Positions 1 through 11,775 of a DNA stretch of 64,000 nucleotides are shown piece by piece (the stretch's first letter is position 1; the number at the start of each line of letters is the position of its first letter). The translations under genes and the position numbers were made by a program. The notes under the pieces were generated by a model. That model had not been told where the DNA came from and made no database searches. It saw only the letters and a program-made list of their open reading frames with translations. Origin of the DNA: Doryteuthis pealeii (lineage: Eukaryota; Mollusca; Cephalopoda; Myopsida; Loliginidae); contig CM042141.1 of the NCBI GenBank assembly GCA_023376005.1, positions 92,425,278 to 92,489,277 on the forward strand, in the 5' to 3' direction.

Positions 1-565
1 TAGCCTCCTGATTTTTAAATTTTCTATTCAAACTGTCGGATTCATTTCCATTTTCTTCATATAACTGTGTGCAAACAAATGATTACACTGGCCTTCGTTG
101 AATTGTTTTTTCAAAGATCAAAGGTTTATCAAGTGATATATAATCACCATTTTATGCTAAATTTTAAAAAATACTATTCATTGGTTTTAAGATGTGCTTG
201 AATAAGCTGTACATAATAATAATCCGCTGTGTCGGCTGCAGCGTTATAATACACCGACTGCAGCTCTGCAGGGTTAGGGTTATAATACTCGCTATTATAT
301 AACTGTGCAAAGCATTCTTAAGAAACGACGAAACAAAAATGTACATATAAATGTACAATGAACGCGATTCCCCAACCTCTAGGCATAAAAAACTATTGAC
401 AAGTTAACATAGAGTTAAAATCAATCCATCCGTCGTTGATATCCAACGAGAGCACCAGATATGCACCTGGTATGAAAATTTAACGGGAACAATTACTAAA
501 AATCGGTTATCCCATTGTTTATTAATGGTCAACAAGCTCGACTACCAGATCCATTATTACTGGTA

Positions 566-1064
566 TAGTAGGGGAGGTCAATTTTTCACTTTTTAAAAAT
601 ATCAAATTGTCCATCTATGCAAAAGTTGTGTTAGAATACTGAATACTGATAGCAGAAATTAGATCTTTTACTTGTACCGTTGTTTGAAGAAATAACATCA
701 AAGATCGTTGTTACAGCTTAATTAATGAGGTAAAAAAACAGCATATCAGAGGTGTCGGTGGTGATGGAGGGGGGGACACATTTTCAATCTGAATTCTATT
801 TTTAATATTTGATTCGTTTCATTTTAATGAAATAAGATAACATTTCTGATTTAAACATTTTCTAACCAATTTCTAAGCTATTTCTAGGGTTGTTAAAACA
901 AGGATTTTTGTGCATTTTAACCGACGATCTTTGATGCTATTTCCTCAAACAATTGCAAGTAAAATATCTAATTTTTGGAATCAGTATTCAGTATACTGAC
1001 ACATAACTTTCGCATAGATGGACAATTTGAATTTTAAAAAGGGAAAAATCGACCTACCCTAGTG
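566..1064. mobile_element. Foldback MITE with TA target duplication, copy 1
   Basis: The two halves are inverted copies of each other: the block at 571-640 (reads GGTCAATTTTTCAC near the tip) reappears reversed at 1000-1060. The tips are related to TAGTAGGGTAGGTCGATTTTT and abut TA dinucleotides at 564-565 and 1065-1066. No transposase is encoded. A second copy of the family lies at 40975-41451 with better preserved ends. TA duplication plus a CAGT-like tip suggests mobilisation by a Tc1/mariner transposase; that assignment is inference. Confidence 0.75.
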
Positions 1065-1067
1065 TAT

Positions 1068-1312
1068 AGCAAGTTTGATCCTAACTGGATGCCCCACACT
1101 TGTCACCCTAGGTTACATACAACCCGTGGCGAATGGGTTTGGCATAAGAAAGGCGTCCCATCGTGGTGTAAGGATTATCTGGCTAGTCTCGCAGATCAAT
1201 TACTAATTAATAACGAGTTCGATCCTCGTTTGATGCCCTATACTTTGGACTTTGTGTCACATCCTACTCGTGGCAAACGGTTTCGGTACAGAGGCATTGG
1301 GTGAGAGGGCTT
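1068..1312 (+). repeat. Dimeric tRNA-derived SINE (type 3)
   Basis: Two related units stand in tandem. The first is a partial tail (GATCC..TGGATGCCCCACA, then a CCGTGGCGAA block). The second is complete and starts with a tRNA-like head at about 1160 (CATCGTGGTGTAA, then GAGTTCGATCC as a B-box-like motif near 1218), followed by GATGCCCTA and a ACTCGTGGCAAAC block. The same partial-plus-complete layout occurs in reverse at 57742-57995. A single related unit sits at 18212-18331. No protein is encoded. Confidence 0.55.
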
Positions 1313-2219
1313 TCCAAACAAATGGAGTATTTTCCTTAAATATATTTCTCCCTTTCTAAGTCTTTGATTTCTTCTGGTTCTGTGACGGCATTCACCCTGG
1401 GTCGGTTGAGCCGGCTCAATTCAACGACATGGTGAATTCATGAAGGAGTAACAATATGAAATTCACAACCGGTCCCCAAACCCTGCATGCATATTCTGGT
1501 CAGGGCAAGGAGATGCCATTGTTTAATGCAGTTTTTCCACCGACGCAATGAGATGGACGCCAAAAGCCATTGATTCCTGACGATAATGGAGACACCCTTT
1601 GGATTTTCGCCAGAGCCCCTTTGACCGGGTTGTGGGCCTTAATACCACTGGGTGCCAGACTTCTCTGCCTTGGGGGACCCTTCCAGGACCTTAACTTCCC
1701 GGAGGCATGGCTCTGACACTACCAAGTTTACACGACTCTGCCGCGATGAGATTGCCCTTTAGAAATAATGTGTTAGATGACCGTTGAGCTTTCTCTGTCC
1801 TTTTATAGATGTTGTTTTTCCTTCTGCTGTTGAGTTAGCACCCTTCGAGGAAAGAAATAAATAAAAAAGTGGGCGATTTTTACGTTTGGCCGCAAGTGTA
1901 ATGAATTCAAGTGAACAATTGACAACCCAATAAAATTTTTCATTTAATTTCGTATATTTGGGTAGATTTAAGTTTTTGTAAGCAAGGAAATTCGGCCCGC
2001 TGAAGCAAAAAGTCCGACCTACAGGCCGACACACATACCAACCGAATGAGACGCAAATAAAAATTAAAAAAAAACAAGAAAGAAAGAAAAACATAATAAA
2101 CAAATGAAAAGAAATTAAGTCGATTTTGGTTGACATATTTTTCAAGTAATTAATATTTCTCATTTAAATTCACGTGTTAATGACGCATGTCACATTGACC
2201 ATGACACAAGTTTTCTTAG
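1313..2219. other. Unassigned sequence, no gene recognised
   Basis: About 0.9 kb of moderate-complexity sequence. 1380-1750 is less AT-rich than the surroundings and has no long open frame, so it may be an old element fragment. A 134-codon open frame on the minus strand at 1759-2163 has no recognisable domain, a hydrophobic low-complexity start and no support as a gene. Confidence 0.3.
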
Positions 2220-2225
2220 TTCTCT

Positions 2226-2258
<33 letters not shown>

Positions 2259-2402
2259 TCTTCTTTCTTTCATTTTTTACTGCCTTTTTTATTGATACTT
2301 TCTTTTTAAAACTTTGTTCTTTATTTATTTATTTCCTACCTTTTTTCTTTTATTCTGTTTTTTTCTTCTTTACTGCTTCATTTTATTATTTCTTTTTAAA
2401 AT

Positions 2403-2434
<32 letters not shown>

Positions 2435-3845
2435 TCCTACATTTTTCTTCTATTTTTCTTTACTGCTTTGATTTTATCATTTTTTTTAATTATTTTCTTT
2501 CTTTCTTTCTTTCTTTCTTTCCTTTTAATCTGTTTTTTTTTTCTTTGCTGTCTTCTTTTTTTTTTGTTTCTGTATGCCTAAAATTATTTTCTTTCTTTCA
2601 TTCCTTCCTTCTTCTTCGCTTTTCGCTTTTCGCTTTATTCTATTTTTCTTCCTATCTTTCTTTTTGACTTCCCTCCTTTCTTCCTTCCTTCCTTCCTTCC
2701 TTCTTTCTTTCTTTCTTTCTTTCTTTCAGTCTTTCATTCTTTTTACTGCCATCTTTTTATTGTTTCTTTCTTTTTAAAACTATGTTATTTTTCATTTTTC
2801 TATCTTCGTTCCTTTCTTTCTTTTCCGTTTAAATTTTTCTTGTCTTTTACTTTACGGCCATCTTTCTTTTGTTGTGTCTTTCTTTTTAAAATTATTTTTC
2901 TTTCTTTTTGTCTTCTCTCCTTTCTTCCCTTTTATTGTTATTTTATCTTTTTTTTTTCTTTCTTTCTTTATTTCTTTCTTTCTTTCTTTCTTTCTTTCCT
3001 ACCTTTTATTCTTTTTTCTTTAGTGCTTTCCTTTTATTGTTTCTTTCTTTTCAAGATATTTTCTTCTTTTTTTTTCATTTTTTATTGCTTCTTTCTTTTT
3101 AGAATTATTTTCTTTCTTTTTTTCTTTCTCTCTTTTCTTCTTAATTTTTCCTTTTATTCATCTAACGCTCTTTTGATTGTTTCTTTCTTCTTTCATTCCT
3201 TTCATTTAGTATTTCTTTCTTTATAATTTTTTCTTTCTTTCGTTTTTCTTCTTTTTTTCTATCCAACCTTTAACATATTTTTTCTTTTATTTTGTTTCTT
3301 TCTTTCATCGTACTTGCCTTTTTCTTCCATTTTTACTTAATTCTTTCTTTTCTTCGTTTTTTTATTTTCTACTGTCCTTTTCCTTATTTTATTCTTTTAA
3401 TTCATCTGTTTCTTTTTTTCATTCCTTCTTTTCTTCCTTTCTTCTCTTTCTTTCTTTCCTCCTTTTTCTATTTCTTTCTTTTATTCTGTCTTTCCTTCTT
3501 TCTTTACCTCTTTCTTTCTTTACTTCTTAATTACTTTTGTTCTTTGTATATTTCTTATTTCTTTTTTATTTTATTCTTTCTTTCTTTCTTTCTTTCTTTC
3601 TTTCGTCATTCCCTTTCTTTCTTCCTTTCATTACTTCTTTCTTACAGCTCTTTTTCTCTATCATTTTTATTCATTTCTTTTCGTATTTTTCATCTTTCTT
3701 TTTTTCCTTTTCTTTCTTTCTTTCTTCATTCATTCATTACCTTTCCGTATTCGTTCTTTTTTCTCATTTCATTGCTAATTTAGTTTTTTCTTTCTTTCAC
3801 TCTTTCTTTTTTCTCTCTTTCTTTCTTTCTTTTTTTCATTATGTT
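2220..3845. repeat. 1.6-kb homopyrimidine (TTTC)n-rich tract with a longer imperfect unit
   Basis: The + strand is almost pure T and C. Runs of (CTTT)n alternate with a recurring phrase, TTTACTGC or similar, then TTTTATTGTTTC, then CTTTTTAAAA, then a new (TTTC) run. Examples start near 2278, 2370, 2460, 2746, 2850 and 3020. It is therefore a decayed higher-order repeat, not plain TTTC. The long open frames rich in F, S and L in this stretch are artefacts of the composition. Confidence 0.9.
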
Positions 3846-4059
3846 TTTCCCGCCTTCTTTCCCGGGTGTCGGTTGGGGTTGTAGAATATGACGACTACAC
3901 CTCTGCAGTGGAGTGAGAACCCTCCCCAATTGGGCCACCATAGAGGGCTACCAGTAATGCCTGAGGACAGATTTGTGAGGGGTGAGCGAATTTGTGACCT
4001 GGGTACTAAGTGGTCCCGTGACATGCAACATACCATTTTGGATCTAAACTTTGGATAGA

Positions 4060-4469
4060 CGGGCAGTCGAAGAGACCCCATCCGATCAATTGGCTGACCT
4101 GAGTGTTTAGCATCATTTGTGTCTGTACGACCGCGTTTAAAGTCAGCATTCCACCTCTTAACCGTTGTTTCCGGCGGAGCAGAGTCCAAATAACATTTAT
4201 CAAGCGATTGATTTGCTTGAACAGAATTTTTTTCCCATCAGAAAACGATGCTTTATCAACAAACTAAATTCAGATTTTTCCATTGTTTTGAAAATTTGCA
4301 ACAGTTAGCTTCACTTAAATAACTGTAATTTGTAAACTAATCGGATTTGGCTAACATTTGACACGTTCATTTGAAGGTTAGTATTTATAAAACTTATATG
4401 TTTTTTTTTTTTATAAATTAGTGACGCCATCTATATATCAAGCCCAGGACTTATTGAGTGATGTGTTAT
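4060..4469 (-). pseudogene. 5' half of a mariner element: TIR plus N-terminal transposase HTH
   Basis: The minus strand at about 4258-4070 encodes a helix-turn-helix segment typical of mariner transposases (..CYLDSAPPETTVKRW.. then FKRGRTDTNDA). Homology stops near 4070, where unrelated sequence begins, so the catalytic part is missing. The outer end at 4443-4468 reads GACTTATTGAGTGATGTG. It matches the end of the mariner 3' half at 61936 when both are read outwards, so the two are the same family. No start codon or full frame survives, so this is a relic. Confidence 0.7.
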
Positions 4470-4504
4470 ATATTTCTCGTGTCCTGAATGTACAGTTGCT
4501 TCTG

Positions 4505-4776
4505 TGACTGAAAGCCAATGTTCGAAAAACAGCCCCAACTACAGATGTCGCATCGTGCTCTGTTGCCGTCGCGTTCTCCTGGGCCTCATTTCATGATATT
4601 GCGCTAGGGGGATTTTAAACATGAATATCACGCTACAGAGAGCCTGCCGCCACCGAGGGCGGTCCTGAGCCAAATTTTCCCAGCTGGAAGCGGTGATGTT
4701 AAAGCACCTAAGATCATACTTGCTGACATCAGTAAATCGCAGATGGAACGACCAATCTGTCTCTTGCCAAATGATA
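4505..4776 (-). pseudogene. Non-LTR retrotransposon ORF2 C-terminal fragment
   Basis: Read on the minus strand this gives a frameshifted version of the C-terminal tail found after LINE reverse transcriptases: RFTDVSKYDLRCFNI, then SSWENLAQDRPRWRQA. The equivalent + strand piece at 55140-55500 shares ENLAQDRPRWR-like wording, so both come from one LINE family. The piece lacks the reverse transcriptase itself and ends where a MITE begins at 4783. It is a 5'-truncated dead copy. Confidence 0.65.
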
Positions 4777-4782
4777 TATATA

Positions 4783-4982
4783 CAAGGTGTGTCAAAAAAG
4801 TATCGAGATTTTTGTACTTTTTGAAACACCTTGTATTCTGAAAAATAAAAACAACGTTCCATTTATTCTTTATTTCTATCTTGGTAAATACAGCTTTAAA
4901 ATCTGTACTTTTTGACACCTTGAATTCTTAAAAATTAATGTTTCATTTATTGTTCATTCCTATCTTCCTTGCTTTTTTGCAC

Positions 4983-4987
<5 letters not shown>
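4783..4987. mobile_element. Short mariner-type MITE with TA duplication
   Basis: The ends are inverted: CAAGGTGTGTCAAAAAAG at 4783 and CTTTTTTGCACACCTT at 4972-4987, with TA at 4781-4782 and 4988-4989. The interior holds a degenerate direct duplication: GTACTTTTTGAAACACCTTG near 4815 and GTACTTTTTGACACCTTG near 4905 each precede a similar TTTCATTTATT stretch. There is no coding capacity. The right end runs into (TA)n. Confidence 0.7.

Positions 4988-5046
<59 letters not shown>
4986..5046. repeat. (TA)n microsatellite
   Basis: Uninterrupted TA dinucleotides directly following the TA duplication of the MITE at 4783-4987. The element's target site may have been, or may have seeded, this run. 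Confidence 0.95.
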
Positions 5047-5048
<2 letters not shown>

Positions 5049-5935
5049 AAAAGGCTTAAATACCGGTCATATTAACAGTTACAGATTTATTTCCACCGAT
5101 GGTCCATTAAGAACTCCAACAACGACCCGGTGGTTAAATGGAAAATAATGCGAACCTCAAACTCAGCCACAAATTTCAAAGGTAAATGCCCACTTTGCAT
5201 ATCGGAAAATATAGAGATAATATTGTTTAAGAACTCTAGAAAACTACTTAACAAACGTAACGAACTTATAACTAAATGCAGGCACAAAGTGAAATTCCAG
5301 ATATAACGTTATTAAATCCCCAATAGCCCCTAATTGTTATCTTTATTTTTTACTACTACTACAACTACTACTACTACTACTACTACTATGATTATTATTT
5401 TTATTATCATTATTTTTCATAGAATAATATATTATATATATATATATATATTATATATAAACAAAAATACGCACACACGCGCGTGACACAATCATATCAT
5501 CACAGCCTTCACGCATTTCCATGCAAACGCGCATGACATCATACACATACGCACAAAACAAAATACGCACACGTAGAAGAAAAAAACATTCCGCATCACG
5601 TAAACACGCAAACACGAGAATACAGTTAAAAAAAACGCACATATTTGACCATTTACACAATTCTGTCATTTTTAAAGGAACTTTTCGTATTACCCGATGA
5701 ATGCTCTAAGCAAGAAACCGCTGGTCGTAATACTGTTCCCGTAATTGAATAAATAAAGCAAAAACTTTTATTTGTTTTGATTTCTCATTGAACTATAATA
5801 TATATATATATATATAATATATATGCATAAGTGTAGTAGCCCTTAACTATTACTATTTTATTATTATTATTATTATTACTATTATTATTATTATTATTTC
5901 TACTTTTTTACAGAGTATATATATATATTATATAC
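5047..5935. other. Unassigned AT-rich sequence with small microsatellites
   Basis: Contains (ACT)n near 5352-5388, short (TA)n at 5430-5457 and 5800-5825, and (TTA)n near 5860-5900. No domain-bearing open frame is visible. Nothing else is recognised. Confidence 0.4.
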
Positions 5936-5989
5936 TAGACAAAACGTGACCGTTGGGTCACCCATTAAGCTCTCGCTAGATGATTAGGG

Positions 5990-6240
5990 AAAAGAGTAGG
6001 ATCTGCCAAATATATCCTGCTTTTCATTTTTTAAAAACGAACTAAAATTTATTAAAATTGATTATTTAAGGTCAAATTTTGTCTAAGTCGAAAAGTAGTA
6101 ACATAATGAGCATCAGTAAAAATGCAAAATAATATTAACACATAATTTATTTTTGATCTATTTAAAACGTTTTTTTCGTCCATTTTGATCAGATGCCTGC
6201 CAAGAGGCTACTTAAAATCCGTTTTTACAAAATAATAAAC
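5990..6240 (+). repeat. Dispersed AT-rich repeat, copy 1 of 3
   Basis: Shares a long block with 14270-14530 and 17320-17405. The common landmarks in order are CTTTTCATTTTT, AAAACGAA, GATTATTTAAGGTC, GTCTAAGTCGAAAAGTAGT and AATGGGCATCAGTAAAA. No terminal repeats or protein are visible, so the class is unknown. Confidence 0.6.
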
Positions 6241-6299
6241 TTTTGCAATTGAAAAATTCACACTGGATTGTCCAATTGAACACATATCCTAGTAGATAA

Positions 6300-6640
6300 G
6301 GAGTTAGATTAAGACAGTTCTAAATGCCAGTTATCTCTAGGCTGCAGGTTCAATCCTGGTCAGGGACAGCAGTAACATAGAATAATATTACACAGCTTAA
6401 CACCTGTACCGCGGCTATGGTTAGTGGAATGAGAACAGGATACCCCCGTGGACCTAATAAAGGGTTGGGTTCAAAGTTCCGTGATGGCTCCCAATTACAA
6501 GAAGGTTCCCGAGTCCGACAAGAAATACCTGAAGAAGGCCGGAGGGACATCAGCCGAAACTTTGTACAGATAACAATGAAGACGAGGTCAATAGTCTGAA
6601 TAATACAAATAATGGTAATCTTTACGGAGTTCCGTCCTGG
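6300..6640 (+). repeat. tRNA-headed dispersed repeat with hammerhead-like motif (family I)
   Basis: A B-box-like GGTTCAATCC lies at 6347-6356. The body (GAATGAGAACAGGATACC.. then AAGGTTCCCGAGTC) is shared in reverse with 35790-36190. It ends in CTGAAGA (6529-6535), a GGCCGG..CAGCC hairpin and GAAA (6556-6559), which looks like a hammerhead core. Stem I is at best 3 bp (TAC/GTA), so ribozyme status is weak. The short open frames across it are not genes. Confidence 0.45.
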
Positions 6641-6710
6641 CTTCCTGCATCCGAAACGGTATCACTTGAGAAAAAAAAAAAAAAAAAAAGAACCAACTTA
6701 GGGCATTTTT

Positions 6711-7197
6711 AACTGTCATTGGGTACCAGCAAAAAATTTTCCGTTTTAATTTTCTAACCTAAGTCAGAAAGTCAGTCCTACATTCTATGAATTAAACACT
6801 TTGCGAATTGGGTTACGGTTTTAGGGGATTAAGGTTTTTTTAATTATGTATTGCTTTAAAAAAATAACACAAAAAACCCAAATTACTATACATTTAATTA
6901 ACCATTGAAATTAATTATTGAATCTATTATTGAGACAGTTGTTTGTGTTTAATATAGCAATGTATAATTTCAATTAAACTTAGTTTTAAAAATATTTTTC
7001 ACCATAAAATTATAGTAATTTTGTGTTTTTTGTTGTTTATTTTTTTAAAGCAATACGTAATTAAAAACAACCTTAATCCCTAATACCGTAACCAAATTCG
7101 CAAAATGTTAATTCATAGACTGCAGTTAAACTGTCATTTGGTACCAGCAAAAAACTTTCCGTTTTAATTTTACCGACCTAAATAAGAAGTCAGTCTA
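6711..7197. mobile_element. Hairpin element flanked by ~68-bp direct repeats
   Basis: 6784-6890 and 7011-7118 are inverted copies (tip TCTATGAATTAA / TTAATTCATAG) and would fold into a long hairpin with a ~120-nt loop. On both sides stands a direct repeat beginning AACTGTCATT(T)GGTACC: 6711-6779 and 7129-7197. The repeats are too long for a normal target duplication. Either a foldback element sits inside an older tandem duplication, or the direct repeats are part of it. Confidence 0.65.
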
Positions 7198-7199
7198 GT

Positions 7200-7860
7200 T
7201 TGTTTTAGTTTTAACTAAAACAAATTTTTAAGCCCGAAGAAAACTTTCACTTAAACAGTCAATATTTGCTCATTTGAATTCCATAATATTTAAATATATA
7301 ACTATTTTTTTTAAGTAAGTTTAATACTCTATGAATTAATAATTAAAGTAATTTTAAAAAAATCTATTTTAAAGCATGATTTCAATTTCGTAAAATTTAC
7401 GCTCAACTAAAATTGAAATCATGCCGTAAAAAAATACTTTTGTTTTTATATTAAAACAAACCAAAACGTTTGCTCATTTGCATAAGATTCGCCTGGAGAA
7501 AGGGAAGTGGGCGAATCTACGGGGGTTAGGGGGGTGTGTGAGGTGATCTATCTCTGGCTGCTTGATTTTTTACTCTTTTTTTCCCTCTGCTTAACTGACA
7601 AATAGAGAGTGGGAGGAGAGTTAACTTAACTGACAAACGGAGATGGGAAGAGAGACAGGAGTATCTAAGACAGGGATTGGTCGGTCGTTGACTTAATTGC
7701 TAATTACGCCTAATTAAAGCCAATTAAACTAAAAATATTGCATACACTTTGTAGTGCTAACACCAAGGAATATCTAAGTATAAATATTGTGTCCATAACA
7801 TAAATAGAAAAAAAATCCTTTAGCTGGAGAAGGTTGATAAAATCAGCTTTAGTATAATAA
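7200..7860. other. Unassigned AT-rich sequence
   Basis: Contains a possible small inverted repeat around 7375-7425 (GCATGATTTCAATTT.. / ..AAATTGAAATCATGC). Otherwise nothing recognised. Confidence 0.4.
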
Positions 7861-7865
7861 TAGAA

Positions 7866-7874
7866 TATATATAT

Positions 7875-7952
<78 letters not shown>
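7866..7952. repeat. Compound (TA)n(TG)n microsatellite
   Basis: (TA)n with small interruptions passes directly into (TG)n at about 7917. Confidence 0.95.
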
Positions 7953-7956
<4 letters not shown>

Positions 7957-8808
7957 TGTGAATGTTGATAATGTCTTATAGAAAAGCCTTGGTTCCATAA
8001 TTTTATATAATATAACTTATGCCCTTATATTATATTCCAAACAATATGTGGATGAATATTTGTTTATATATACATATCTATGTGTTTATTTATATATGGA
8101 TAGTTAAATAAGACATAACCACCTTCAATTTAGGCATAGAGCACGTATGAAGCCCCTATATCCACCCACAAATAAAATAGAAATATTATCTTTTGAATAT
8201 AATATATATTGCGTAATATATAAATATATGTACGGATGTGTGTGTGTATATATATGCATATATATGTACATGTGTGTATCTATGGAGATGTGTATGTATA
8301 TGTATATGTGAACACATAGTTGGGTACACCTAAATATCTCCACCTCCAACTAAACCCTAAAATATAAAATATGAACTATACCCCCATATTAATCGTCCAA
8401 ATAGGCTAAAATACATGTGTATATGCATATATATGTGTATATATGTATGTATATGTATATGTGTATATGTTTGCATGTATGTGTATGTATATCTGTATGT
8501 GTGTTGTATGGAGGGGAGTGCAGGTGTGTTTGAATGTGGAGGTATATGATTGGATAGATCTCAAGCATGTCTATATAGATATGGACCAATAAAATACCCT
8601 GCACTTCCTGCAATAACTTGTGAATGTGGGAAGATGTGCAAGATTTTAGCTGGACTAAAAAGCCACATTCGCGCAGCTCACCGTTGAACTTGTTAAACTT
8701 TTTGAAGTTCATATTTTTTGAACTTCTGAACTTTATATCATTTTATTTTATTTAAATTTTTTTAATTTTTATTAAAGCAATGGCAATACTCGAACACGAG
8801 TTTGCTGC

Positions 8809-8856
<48 letters not shown>
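8809..8856. repeat. (ATC)n microsatellite
   Basis: Uninterrupted CAT/ATC triplets. Similar (ATG)n runs elsewhere in the window (29775-29800, 54984-55016) are LINE 3' tails. No LINE sequence is recognised next to this one. Confidence 0.9.
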
Positions 8857-8916
8857 GTATGTGTACATGTGTATGTATGTGTATGTAGGTATGTGTGTGG
8901 ATGTATGCATGTATAT

Positions 8917-8920
<4 letters not shown>

Positions 8921-8980
<60 letters not shown>
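8921..8980. repeat. (TA)n microsatellite
   Basis: About 30 uninterrupted TA units. Confidence 0.95.
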
Positions 8981-8981
<1 letters not shown>

Positions 8982-9534
8982 AATTAGTTAAATAATTAAG
9001 CAGATAAAACAGGTTCTTAATATATATATAAGTAATTTAGGAAAATAGAATAAAATAGAATAAAACAAAAATGAAGGAAAATAGGATGAATAAATAAATA
9101 AATGAAATCAAAGGGAACTTTTAGTTGAAATCTGGAATAGATTGATTTAACAGGAATTCCTAACAAATTACCGACAGCAAATTACAAACTGGGCAAATCC
9201 CCTTTTTTTTATGACCGACAGCAGAGGAATACAGGACAATAAAATTTAAAAAAAATGTTTTCAAATGCTTTAAAAGTAATAAAGAATTCCTCATTCGCAT
9301 CTGATGATTGGCGGTGTTAGACACTTTGTCTAGGCTTCCTGAAATAGGCTATAATTCAAAGAATCTAAGTCTTCTGTTATATTTTTCCTTATAAATTTGC
9401 TCTGTGACTCTAACAATAAAAGCACACATTGAGCTCTGCAAACTGCGACAGGTTTAAAAAAAAAAAAAATCCTATGTCGTAAGGAAGATTTATTCTCCGG
9501 ATTTTTGGATTATATATACTCATATATATATATA

Positions 9535-9541
9535 TATATGT

Positions 9542-9602
<61 letters not shown>
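9535..9602. repeat. (TG)n microsatellite
   Basis: Long TG run abutting, at 9603, a block with AAGTGAATCCGACA that also borders other microsatellites in the window (see findings). Confidence 0.95.
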
Positions 9603-9688
9603 GAGAAAATGGAAGTGAATCCGACAATGTAATATAGTGAAAAATTGAAAAAAACAATGTTTTGATTTCGTATTTTACGAAAATGAAC

Positions 9689-9880
<192 letters not shown>

Positions 9881-9892
9881 TTTAAAGTGATG

Positions 9893-9988
9893 TTTATTAC
9901 GCCAACGCTTCAGTGTTTCGATCTGTTTCAATAGATCTGATAAGATCTATTGAAACAGATCGAAACACTGCAGAGTTGGCGAAATAAA
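9893..9988. repeat. Palindrome around a CTGATAAG..GAAA motif
   Basis: The arm TTTATTACGCCAACGCTTCA.. (9893 onward) returns reversed as ..GTTGGCGAAATAAA by 9988, with AGATCTGATAAGATCT at the centre. The right arm has CTGATAA, a GATCT..AGATC hairpin and GAAA, resembling a decayed hammerhead, but no stem I partner remains. Confidence 0.7.
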
Positions 9989-10028
9989 CTTCCCTCGTTT
10001 TATGAACTTGTGTTTTTTCAATTTTTCA

Positions 10029-10350
<322 letters not shown>

Positions 10351-10960
10351 GACAGGAAGACTGCTTTATCGGCTTCATAATACTGTGAATCTTAAAATAA
10401 ATCTTTCCGATGAAGCCGATATACAGTGAAAGGAGGGAACAAATATTCATTCACATACAAATTTTTAATTTATTGTATTTTAAATTAATGAATAAACACT
10501 TTTCATATAATCAACTGTACACAGATGTATAATAACTAAATATGTATAGAAAACAGAAAAAAATACAAAACAAAACAACCGAACAATTCTAACCTTATTT
10601 TTTTTACCCTGAATAACATTATGAAACACAAATGTTTTTCATTGATATTATGAGTTATTTTTTAATTGCTTATGTTGTGAAATTATAGTAAATGAGTTTT
10701 ATTCTCTTCAAATTAGCCTATTTTCTATGTAACAACGGACAAATCTGCACAATTTCATTTACATAAGTTTTTAATAAAACAAAGAATGAATCAAATTTGA
10801 AATGTAAAATTATACAAAACTAAATAAGATTGTTCGATAAGAAATCTAGAAAATTCTCTATCAACCATTCAGCACTGAATCCTCCTGGAATTTTCAAGAA
10901 AATTGGTTAATCAGATTTAATTACCCAGCTCACAAAAGCAAAGTTTAAACAAAAATTAAT

Positions 10961-11186
10961 CCTTTCGAACAGTCTGTAGAGCACCTGCTTAAGAATCGCA
11001 AGGTTTCGGGTTCGATACCGGTCCCCGCCAACTCAGCACAGGAGTAGCATAATTGGATCTGTGTGGTAAAGTGAGGAACTGATAGTACGTGTGACGCTCC
11101 ACTTCAGACACAAAACAATCTCCCTGATCTAGCGCTAGTGAAAAGAGGAGAGACTCCTTTGCTTATACCCGCCAGCTTTACTTTAC
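10961..11186 (+). repeat. tRNA-derived SINE (type 1)
   Basis: Head with GGGTTCGATACCGG as B box, followed by the family body: CGCCAACTCAGC, GATCTGTGTGGTAAAGT, a CGCTCCACTTCAGA block, CAATCTCC and TAGCGCTAGTGAAAAG. The A-box region is degraded. Confidence 0.85.
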
Positions 11187-11295
11187 ATTTAAAAAAAATA
11201 TTATCAAAGACTTATGCTGCATCGCTGCTTTTTATTTATGTTTTACTTGTTTGAAATATAGATTACTTGGTAGTTTTAGTTTAATAAAAAAAATT

Positions 11296-11541
11296 AAAGT
11301 CGACAGGGCGGCCTAAACTCAGTATCAACCAGTCAGCGAGGGAGTCTATCCCCTTCTCAATAGCGCTGGACCAAGGAGATTGGTTTAGCATCTGAGGTGG
11401 AGCGCCACACCTACCATCAGCTCCTTACTTTACCGCACAGATCCCTGTGCTACTCATACGCTGAGTTGGCGAGGACCGGTATCGAACTAGGAACCTTGCG
11501 GTTTCTAGTCGAACGCTCTACCGACTTAGCTAACCCGGCCC
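11296..11541 (-). repeat. tRNA-derived SINE (type 1), nearly full length
   Basis: Complete order on the minus strand: GGCCGGGTTAGCTAAGTCGG (A box), GTTCGATACCGG (B box), CGCCAACTCAGCG, the TGGCGCTCCACCTCAGATG block, AGCGCTATTGAGAAGGGG, and TGATACTGAGTTTAGGCCGC at the 3' end. Inserted in the opposite orientation to the copy at 10961. Confidence 0.9.
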
Positions 11542-11775
11542 ATTTTCTTTGCCTACCAAATTTCCTTAACGGCTGTAGCAAATTTACCATTATTATTCAA
11601 TTCAACTAGTTTCCTATTGGAAAAGGTTCAAGTACCAGTCTCGGGGGGGGGGTTCACTGAGTGATTTTTCAGCGTAAACAAGTGACACGTGTGAGAGCCG
11701 CTGTCACCTGATTACGGTAGGATCGCCTTGGTGGGAGATCCTCTGTGAGCGTCTCAAAGTAGGTAAAGAAAACCA

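Noticed and set aside
2174..3884. Several overlapping open frames of 60-163 codons rich in Phe, Ser and Leu
   Set aside because: They lie entirely in the (TTTC)n-type tract and occur in multiple frames. Composition artefact, not membrane proteins.
8780..8995. Open frames of Tyr/Ile, Thr/His or Val/Cys repeats here and at many other (TA)n, (CA)n and (TG)n runs
   Set aside because: Pure translations of dinucleotide or trinucleotide repeats.
9304..9350. CTGATGATTGGCGG as a hammerhead core
   Set aside because: No GAAA follows. The related copy at 39866 has CCGATGA and also lacks GAAA.
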